A DNA stretch of 64,000 nt from Bacteroidia bacterium (GTDB lineage: Bacteria; Bacteroidota; Bacteroidia; NS11-12g; UBA955), in assembly GCA_023653095.1 (NCBI GenBank), contig JAMNXP010000001.1, positions 574,853 to 638,852 on the forward strand. The letters run 5' to 3'. Within the stretch, counting starts at the first letter, position 1. Every line of letters begins with the position of its first letter. This document shows, piece after piece, positions 54,408 to 60,594 of the stretch. The translations under genes and the position numbers were made by a program. Under the pieces are notes generated by a model. That model did no database searches. It was given only the letters and a program-made list of their open reading frames with translations, and was not told the DNA's origin.

Positions 54408-55170
54408 TTTTGGCGTTTTGCCAAAGGGCTTCCATCTCATCCAACGACATATCATTCAGTCCCTTGCCCAAATTTTCTGCTTGTGATTCCATGCTTTGGA
54501 AACGAGTTTTAAACTTGATATTACACCGCTCTAGAGCCGTATCAGGATTGATGCCTTTCAACCGGGCATAATTGATCAATGCAAACAAATAATCTCCAAA
54601 TTCCTCTTCTTGATGCTCGGGCGTGGTAGCTTCTTGAAACTCTATCCACTCCTCTTCCACTTTCTCGTAAGCAAGATCAGCTGAATCCCAATCGAAGCCC
54701 ACTTGCGAAGCTTTTTCCTGCATTCTGAAGGCTTTCACCACGCTATTCAATCCCTTAGGAACCCCATCCAACACCCCGTTTTTCTTTTGCCCCTTTTCTT
54801 GAAGCTTTATCTGCTCCCAATTCTTCAGCACCGTTTCTGAATCGTTTGCTTCCACATCACCATAAATATGTGGATGTCTGCGAATCAACTTTTGTATCAG
54901 GGTATCACACACCTCTCCTACATCAAAATGCCCATTTTCGGTAGCGATTCTTGAGTAAAATACAATGTGCAACAACAAATCACCAAGCTCTTTTTTTACT
55001 TCTTCGGGATTGTTTTCCAAAATGGCATCGCTCAATTCATGAACTTCTTCAATGCTCAGAGGGCGAATGCTTTCCCAGGTCTGTTTCATGTCCCAGGGAC
55101 ATTTCTCTCTGAGGTCGTTCATTACGTCTAGAAGACGTGAAAATTGATTGAGTATTTCTGGGCGGGTCAT
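54397..55170 (-). CDS. mazG: Nucleoside triphosphate pyrophosphohydrolase MazG
   Basis: 257 aa with two all-alpha MazG repeats, which clear non-standard NTPs and lower (p)ppGpp in some bacteria. First repeat: LREKCPWDMKQTWESIRPLSIEEVHELSDAI and KELGDLLLHIVFYSRIA; second: EEWIEFQEA and EEFGDYLFALINYARLKGI. All acidic metal ligands (E-E-D) are present. Its ATG is 2 bases from heptamer array 3, so its whole leader is repeat sequence. Downstream of aroC on the same strand. Confidence 0.92.
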   Translation of the reverse strand: MTRPEILNQFSRLLDVMNDLREKCPWDMKQTWESIRPLSIEEVHELSDAILENNPEEVKKELGDLLLHIVFYSRIATENGHFDVGEVCDTLIQKLIRRHPHIYGDVEANDSETVLKNWEQIKLQEKGQKKNGVLDGVPKGLNSVVKAFRMQEKASQVGFDWDSADLAYEKVEEEWIEFQEATTPEHQEEEFGDYLFALINYARLKGINPDTALERCNIKFKTRFQSMESQAENLGKGLNDMSLDEMEALWQNAKIKG

Positions 55171-55172
55171 TG

Positions 55173-55247
55173 TTTAGTTTAGAGTTTAGAGTTTAGGGTT
55201 GAGAGTTTAGGGTTGAGGGTTTAGGGTTGAGAGTTTAGAGTTTGGCG
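55173..55247 (+). repeat. Heptamer array 3: TTTAGGG/TTTAGAG/TTGAGAG units
   Basis: After a 5-base partial unit, nine perfect in-phase heptads run from 55178 to 55240, alternating TTTAGAG, TTTAGGG, TTGAGAG and TTGAGGG, and a decayed one (TTTGGCG) follows. The TTTAGGG word is identical to the plant-type telomere repeat; this is similarity of sequence only. The array fills the space between the aroC stop (whose TAA and last codons lie inside it) and the mazG start. Confidence 0.96.
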
Positions 55248-56317
55248 GGGGATTCGAGCCAGAGATCCATGATAGCGAGGTAGCATAGGGCTTCGACAAT
55301 GGGTACAGCTCGGGGCAAAACACAGGGATCGTGGCGGCCTTTGGCTTGTAGCTTGACTTCCTCAAAGGAAGCGTTTACAGTGGTTTGTTCTTTGGCAATG
55401 GTGGATGTTGGTTTAAAGGCTATTTCCATCTTGACGGGCTCGCCCGTACTCATTCCGCCAATAATTCCGCCGCTGTGGTTGGTGCGGGTGCCAATTTTCC
55501 CAAATTCTTCACGAAAAATCCATTCATCGTTGTGGTTGCTTCCGCTGAGTTCAGCAGCATCAAATCCGTCGCCAAATGAAATGCCTTTTACGGCGTTTAA
55601 ATTTAATATGTATTGACCCAGAATGGCGTTCAACTTTCCGAAAACGGGTTCACCCAAACCTTGTGGAAGTCCCTCGATAAGACAAGTAATTTTACCACCC
55701 AAACTGTCTCCATTTGATTTTGCTTCTTCAATTAAAACAATCATCTGGTTTGAAGATTCTGGATGTGGACAACGAACGGCGGAAGATTCAATTTCATCGC
55801 GTGTAACTGCAACAATGGAAGGAGCCTTAATTGTGGCAATCTGACTGACCCAAGCGTTAATATTGACAGATGACTGGTTATTTAACCATTGTTTTGCCAA
55901 AGCGCCGGCTGCAACCCAAGCGGCTGTAATTCTCGCGCTACTTCTACCGCCTCCTCTCCAATCTCGGTGCCCGTATTTTACATCGTACAGTAAATCTGCA
56001 TGTCCGGGACGATAAACATCTTTTAAATGCAAATAATCGTCGCTTCGAACATCTTGATTGGGGATGAGTATAGCGATGGGAGTACCTAAGGTTTTCCCTT
56101 CGAAGACACCAGATATGATTTGAACTTCGTCGGTTTCCGAGCGTTGAGTGGTAAGGGCAGATTGACCGGGCCTACGTCGGTTCATTTCTAACTGCAAGTC
56201 CTCGCTGCTGATGGACAGTCCCGCTGGGAAACCGTCAATTACTGCACCTACAAAGGAGCCGTGGCTTTCACCAAAACTGGTAATGACTAGGTTTTTGCCA
56301 ATGCTGTTTCGACTCAT
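55235..56317 (-). CDS. aroC: Chorismate synthase
   Basis: 360-aa last enzyme of the shikimate pathway, making chorismate from EPSP with reduced flavin. Diagnostic blocks: NLVITSFGESHGSFVGAVID at the start, RRRPGQSALTTQRSETDEVQ, YRPGHADLLYDVKYGHRDWRGGGRSSARIT-type active-site region, and GRHDPCVLPRAVPIVEA at the end. The last two codons and the stop are encoded by heptamer array 3. A TAACTTTG box lies 7 bases before its start. aroB and aroA are in the opposite-strand operon just to the left. Confidence 0.95.
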   Translation of the reverse strand: MSRNSIGKNLVITSFGESHGSFVGAVIDGFPAGLSISSEDLQLEMNRRRPGQSALTTQRSETDEVQIISGVFEGKTLGTPIAILIPNQDVRSDDYLHLKDVYRPGHADLLYDVKYGHRDWRGGGRSSARITAAWVAAGALAKQWLNNQSSVNINAWVSQIATIKAPSIVAVTRDEIESSAVRCPHPESSNQMIVLIEEAKSNGDSLGGKITCLIEGLPQGLGEPVFGKLNAILGQYILNLNAVKGISFGDGFDAAELSGSNHNDEWIFREEFGKIGTRTNHSGGIIGGMSTGEPVKMEIAFKPTSTIAKEQTTVNASFEEVKLQAKGRHDPCVLPRAVPIVEALCYLAIMDLWLESPAKL

Positions 56318-56324
56318 TCTGGTG

Positions 56325-56332
56325 CAAAGTTA
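56325..56332 (-). promoter_or_regulatory. TAnnTTTG box before aroC
   Basis: TAACTTTG on the minus strand ends 7 bases before ATG 56317, in the 22-base gap after the DUF4153 gene. It implies a leaderless or ultrashort-leader aroC message. Confidence 0.5.
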
Positions 56333-56339
56333 CTACGCA

Positions 56340-58298
56340 CTATTTGACCCACACCATTCCTGAGAATTTATGTGGTAAAAATCTTTTGCATTTTTCGCTG
56401 TATTTAAGCTCCAAATAGTGAACAGCAAGTATGCTATTTTTCCCTTGAATGATCATGCCTTCATTACCCCAGTTGTATCCCGTGTTTTTATTGATCTTTA
56501 TGTTCTCTAAATTCGGGAACTTCTTTTGTAGTGAACTGTAAAAGGCATATTTATCATTCAATCCCTCGGCTTTAATCTGTAAAGTATCAAAAGACCCGTC
56601 ATAATCCAAGGTAATATTTCCATCAAATATTCTCATGAAAAGACCGTCGCAATCGTCCCCATTTCCGTAAAACATTGTTTCGTTTTTGTCGGGATTGATT
56701 AAAACCAAGCGTTTCCAATTTCCAGCAGGTATGTTCAGATTGTTTCGGGCAGATGAAGCACTTCCAGAGATAGTGAGAATATGTTCTGGAACCTCTATTG
56801 AGTCGCTATCTACTGTAACTGGGTCTTCGATTGATTCTGCGATAGTATTGTATCTATCATATTCATCTCGGACTCCGTAAACTTTCAGAGTATCAGACAA
56901 CCATGATTTTACTTCCCAAGTACTGATTCGATTGGTTTTTACCAATTTCCCTGTATCGTTGGCAATCATATCTGGCAACACCAATGCGGGTTCTAAACCA
57001 GTAATATTGTGCTGATCAAACATATACATCACGTCTTCATGTAATTTATCAGAGGCGCTATCACTTAGAATAACTCCTTGTTTGAGTTGTTTACCGTCAA
57101 ATATTCCCGCTTTTTTGAATTCCTCTTGGATGCGCTGGGTTTGATCTCTTTTGGATACTGACCATGCGTTGATTCCAGGCACAAAAAATACCAAAAACGC
57201 GGTCACCGCTAAGCTAAAAGGTATCATTCCAATGTACTTGTTCTTAGTCAGTATCATAAAAATGGAAATGGCGGTCAACCAAATAGCCAAAGCCAATAAA
57301 CTGTATCTCAATACCGTAAATCCGTATTCATCAATCCTAATTCCAGCCGCTACAAAAAGTAAAATCAACAAAGGCAGAAGCGCAATGTAATATCCACGTG
57401 AATAGTTGTGAATCCAACGATCATTCGTCCCAAAGGGATATAACAAAAGCAGAGCCAACATTCCCGCTACAGCGAATGATAGTATCATGTTCGAAACCCA
57501 TCCAACGGGGAGTTTCCACTGAACCAATATTTGACCGGCGTAGGCGTATAAAATCAACAGGTAGATGAGAACGAGCGGCAGCAAAACATATTGAGCAAAT
57601 ACCTTGAGCGGCTTGGGAAAGTTTTGGTTGTCGTCTTGAAACTGCACCCCATTTGGAATCCCCGAAACGAAAATCAAGGTAGATACCAATCCCAACATAA
57701 TAAACATCAAATAAGCATAATAATGCCCCTTAATTTCGAGTCCGAACAACTGGTCTAGCGCCAACATTGCACCAGCTAGTCCCAAATATAAAACTCCACA
57801 GTACAAAGCCGTGGTGAATGTTCTTAAAAATAGGGTTTGATTGTATTGCCAAACGGCATTTGAATTCTTTTTGTTGACCACCGGTAAAATGGCCGCCAAC
57901 AAATGGAATACCACGGAATAACTCCAATATCTCAGCCAGATCCGCTCTTCAACATTGATGCTCTGTTGATAGGAACTCAGATCAAAGTAAACGAAAATCA
58001 ATATACCAAATAACAGATTGATCAATCCCAATCGGAATATTCTGTTTCTGTGCAGATTGTTCTCTAAAAGCAAGTGCACCGTAAAAGACAATGGTAAAGA
58101 CAGAGATGCGGTCATACCAACTCTTAACAAGAAACTTAGAAATTCATCTTGATACTGTTTTTCAGCAATTCCAATACGAACGGACCACATCCCAACAGCA
58201 GTCAAAATCAAACCGCTAAATATGGTGAATGGAAAACGCTTGACCGAATTCAAGGCCAATTGCAGCAAAACTTGGGGAGATTTAAACCAATTAGCCAT
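56340..58298 (-). CDS. DUF4153-type polytopic membrane protein
   Basis: 652 aa. About the first 390 residues hold roughly 11-12 hydrophobic helices (for example AMLALDQLFGLEIKGHYYAYL, LVLIYLLILYAYAGQILVQW), matching the DUF4153 region seen in many Bacteroidota. The remaining 260 residues are a soluble domain with mixed strands, including VYGVRDEYDRYNTIAESIEDP. No enzymatic motif recognised; function unknown. It begins 2 bases after the M13 peptidase stop and may be coupled to it. Confidence 0.8.
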   Translation of the reverse strand: MANWFKSPQVLLQLALNSVKRFPFTIFSGLILTAVGMWSVRIGIAEKQYQDEFLSFLLRVGMTASLSLPLSFTVHLLLENNLHRNRIFRLGLINLLFGILIFVYFDLSSYQQSINVEERIWLRYWSYSVVFHLLAAILPVVNKKNSNAVWQYNQTLFLRTFTTALYCGVLYLGLAGAMLALDQLFGLEIKGHYYAYLMFIMLGLVSTLIFVSGIPNGVQFQDDNQNFPKPLKVFAQYVLLPLVLIYLLILYAYAGQILVQWKLPVGWVSNMILSFAVAGMLALLLLYPFGTNDRWIHNYSRGYYIALLPLLILLFVAAGIRIDEYGFTVLRYSLLALAIWLTAISIFMILTKNKYIGMIPFSLAVTAFLVFFVPGINAWSVSKRDQTQRIQEEFKKAGIFDGKQLKQGVILSDSASDKLHEDVMYMFDQHNITGLEPALVLPDMIANDTGKLVKTNRISTWEVKSWLSDTLKVYGVRDEYDRYNTIAESIEDPVTVDSDSIEVPEHILTISGSASSARNNLNIPAGNWKRLVLINPDKNETMFYGNGDDCDGLFMRIFDGNITLDYDGSFDTLQIKAEGLNDKYAFYSSLQKKFPNLENIKINKNTGYNWGNEGMIIQGKNSILAVHYLELKYSEKCKRFLPHKFSGMVWVK

Positions 58299-58300
58299 GA

Positions 58301-60337
58301 TTACCAGATTTTAACGCGGTCTTGATCGGCTTTGTACATTTTATGTCCTTCTTTGACACCAAAAGCTTCATAGAAACCAGGGTGATTTTGCAAAGGACCA
58401 ATAGCTCTAAAATATCCAGGCGAATGAGGGTCAGTAACCAATCTCATGCTCAATTCTTCGTCGCGAATTTTACTTCTCCAAATAGTTGCCCAACTTAAGA
58501 AGAAACGTTGTTGTTGAGTGAATCCATCCAACTTTTCAGTAACGGGTTCGCGCTTCAAATGAATCATCAATCCATCGTATCCGGCAGCTACACCGCCTAA
58601 ATCACCAATATTTTCACCCAAGGTAAACTCGCCGTTCACGAATTTTCCGGGCAATGCTTCGTAACCGCTGTATTGTTCAGCCAATTTCTTTCCTCTTTCC
58701 TTGAATTGCTTCAAATCTTGCTCTGTCCACCAATTTTGAAGGTTTCCGTCTGCATCAAACTGAGCACCCGCATCGTCAAATCCGTGAGAGATTTCATGTC
58801 CAATAACCGCTCCAATTCCCCCGAAATTCACTGCAGGATCGTTTCTAAAATCAAAGAAAGGAGGCTGTAAAATAGCTGCAGGGAATACAATCTCATTGTT
58901 CACCGGATTGTAATACGCATTCACCGTTTGAGGCGACATACCCCACTGGGTTTTATCAACGGGTTTGCCAAATTCGGCCATATTTTTAGCGGTACCCCAT
59001 TTAGCTGCATTCAGCATATTTTGGAAGTAACTTCCGCCTTGAGCATAAGTCTTAACATTCAATTGACTGTAGTCTTCCCACTTGTCAGGGTAACCAATTT
59101 TTACCATCATTTTATCCAATTTCCCGTTGGCTTTTTTCTTGGTTTCAGCACTCATCCAGTCCAAATTATTGATTCGAACGCGGTACGCTGCAATTACGTC
59201 GTCTACCATGGCTTTGGCCACTTTTTTCGCTTCCTCGGGGAAGTATTTCTCTACGTACAATTTGCCCAACGCTTCGCCCAAAGTACCGTTCACCACGGCC
59301 AATGCTCTTTCTTCCTGGGGACGTTGAGCCGGTGTACCTCTCAAGGTTTTTCCGTAGAATTCGAAGCGTAATTTTTCCATATCCTCGCTCAAATTCTCCA
59401 TTGCTCCGCGCATATCGCTCCATAAAAGCAAAGCTTTTAAATCTTCCACATCTCTCTCCTGAAACAATTTAGCGGTTGCTTCCATGTTCTTCACATCGCC
59501 CAAAATCACTTTATCAGGACTCACGCCCAAGGCCCTCAACATGCCATCTACGTCCATTCCCTTGACCATTTTCTTGAATTGCTTCAAGCTTCTAGGATTG
59601 TATCTCTTCGCAGGGTCGCGCATTTCCACACGTGACATCTTATTTTCTGCCAAATATTTTTCCATACCATAAATGGTTTCAGCAATGTTCTCTGGATTTC
59701 CCTTCCAATCGTATGCTTTAAACACATCTACAATAAACTTCTTATAGGCCACTTGCAATTTCACCGACTTCTCATCGGTCTTCAAATAATAATCTCTGTC
59801 AGGCAATCCCAATCCAGGTCCATAAGTATACATGACGTTCTGGTTGGAATTTTTCACATCCGCACCGACATAAAATCCCAAGAAAAAGCTACCCCCGTAA
59901 GGAGCGTATTTCACCATGTAATTAGCTACCTCTTTCTTGTTCTTCAGCATGGCAATTTCCATCAAATAAGGAACCACGGGCTTCACGCCTTGCTTGTTTC
60001 TATTTTGGATATCCATCACCGATGCATACAATGCAATAGCCTTACCTTGATCGGTTTCTGGCCCGTACTCTCCAGACTTCGCCGCTGTTTTCAACACCGC
60101 TAGCGCCATAGAATCGGCCATTTTACCGAGGGCATCAAACGCCCCCCAACGACCTCTGTCGCTAGGAATTTCGGTTTGCTTCATCCATTTCCCGTTCACA
60201 AACGAATAAAAATCGTCACCGGGTTTCACACTAGAATCTAGATAATTCAAATTCAGGGCTCTGTAATCACCACCCGCTACAAAAGCGGTCAAAAAAGCAG
60301 CCGTTGCTGCTGAAAATATGAGTTGTTTGAGGTTCAT
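58301..60337 (-). CDS. M13 family (neprilysin-like) metallopeptidase
   Basis: 678-aa exported zinc endopeptidase. N-terminal signal peptide (MNLKQLIFSAATAAFLTAFVAG). The zinc motif H514-E-I-S-H518 lies in GHEISHGFDDAGAQFD, the third ligand and the structural Asp are in GENIGDLGGVAAGYDG, and NAYYNPVNNEIVFPAAIL is the substrate-binding NAYY block. The final residues end in KIW, near the usual M13 C-terminus. Such enzymes cut peptides in the periplasm. Its leader, between a TATATTTG box at 60444-60451 and the start, consists mostly of heptamer array 4. Confidence 0.93.
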   Translation of the reverse strand: MNLKQLIFSAATAAFLTAFVAGGDYRALNLNYLDSSVKPGDDFYSFVNGKWMKQTEIPSDRGRWGAFDALGKMADSMALAVLKTAAKSGEYGPETDQGKAIALYASVMDIQNRNKQGVKPVVPYLMEIAMLKNKKEVANYMVKYAPYGGSFFLGFYVGADVKNSNQNVMYTYGPGLGLPDRDYYLKTDEKSVKLQVAYKKFIVDVFKAYDWKGNPENIAETIYGMEKYLAENKMSRVEMRDPAKRYNPRSLKQFKKMVKGMDVDGMLRALGVSPDKVILGDVKNMEATAKLFQERDVEDLKALLLWSDMRGAMENLSEDMEKLRFEFYGKTLRGTPAQRPQEERALAVVNGTLGEALGKLYVEKYFPEEAKKVAKAMVDDVIAAYRVRINNLDWMSAETKKKANGKLDKMMVKIGYPDKWEDYSQLNVKTYAQGGSYFQNMLNAAKWGTAKNMAEFGKPVDKTQWGMSPQTVNAYYNPVNNEIVFPAAILQPPFFDFRNDPAVNFGGIGAVIGHEISHGFDDAGAQFDADGNLQNWWTEQDLKQFKERGKKLAEQYSGYEALPGKFVNGEFTLGENIGDLGGVAAGYDGLMIHLKREPVTEKLDGFTQQQRFFLSWATIWRSKIRDEELSMRLVTDPHSPGYFRAIGPLQNHPGFYEAFGVKEGHKMYKADQDRVKIW

Positions 60338-60338
60338 T

Positions 60339-60429
60339 TTGGGAGTTGGGGGTTGGTCTTTGGTCTTTGGTCTTTGGTCTTTGGTCTTTGGTCTTTGGTC
60401 CTTGGTCCTTGGTCCTTGGTCCTTGGGGG
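60339..60429 (+). repeat. Heptamer array 4: TTGGTCT/TTGGTCC units
   Basis: Thirteen in-phase heptads (91 bases): TTGGGAG, TTGGGGG, TTGGTCT six times, TTGGTCC four times, TTGGGGG. The central unit is the same as GGTCTTT of array 1a, read in another register. It lies one base from the M13 start codon and makes up nearly the whole 5' leader of that gene. Confidence 0.97.
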
Positions 60430-60448
60430 ATTTGTAATAATTACAAAT
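60430..60448. promoter_or_regulatory. Perfect 9-base inverted repeat at the M13 promoter
   Basis: ATTTGTAAT (60430-60438), one base, ATTACAAAT (60440-60448). It overlaps the -7 box and the likely start point of the M13 gene, where an operator for a dimeric repressor would lie; a hairpin in the leader is the alternative. Confidence 0.5.
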
Positions 60449-60451
60449 ATA
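60444..60451 (-). promoter_or_regulatory. TAnnTTTG box of the M13 peptidase gene
   Basis: TATATTTG on the minus strand, 106 bases before ATG 60337, in the only non-repeat part of the gap (60430-60503). The transcript would run through heptamer array 4 as its leader. Confidence 0.6.
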
Positions 60452-60503
60452 ATAAATTAGTTGACCATTGAGTTGCGAATATCGCCAAGGAATCAGACAG
60501 AAT

Positions 60504-60594
60504 CGGTAATCGGTTATCGGTTGTCGGCTGTCCGCTGTCCGCTGATGGCTGATGTCTGATCACTGATCACCGATCACCGATCACTGATCACCGT
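60504..60594 (+). repeat. Heptamer array 5: a stepwise-changing ladder
   Basis: Thirteen in-phase heptads (91 bases) in which neighbours change by one to three bases: CGGTAAT, CGGTTAT, CGGTTGT, CGGCTGT, CCGCTGT, CCGCTGA, TGGCTGA, TGTCTGA, TCACTGA, TCACCGA twice, TCACTGA, TCACCGT. It converts the CGGTTGT type into the GATCACC type of array 2. The stop codon (60574-60576, minus strand) and the last six codons of the NagZ-like gene lie inside it. Confidence 0.97.

Noticed and set aside
55192-55226. Telomere of a linear replicon
   Set aside because: TTTAGGG units lie inside a normal gene pair, mixed with other heptads, with coding sequence continuing on both sides.
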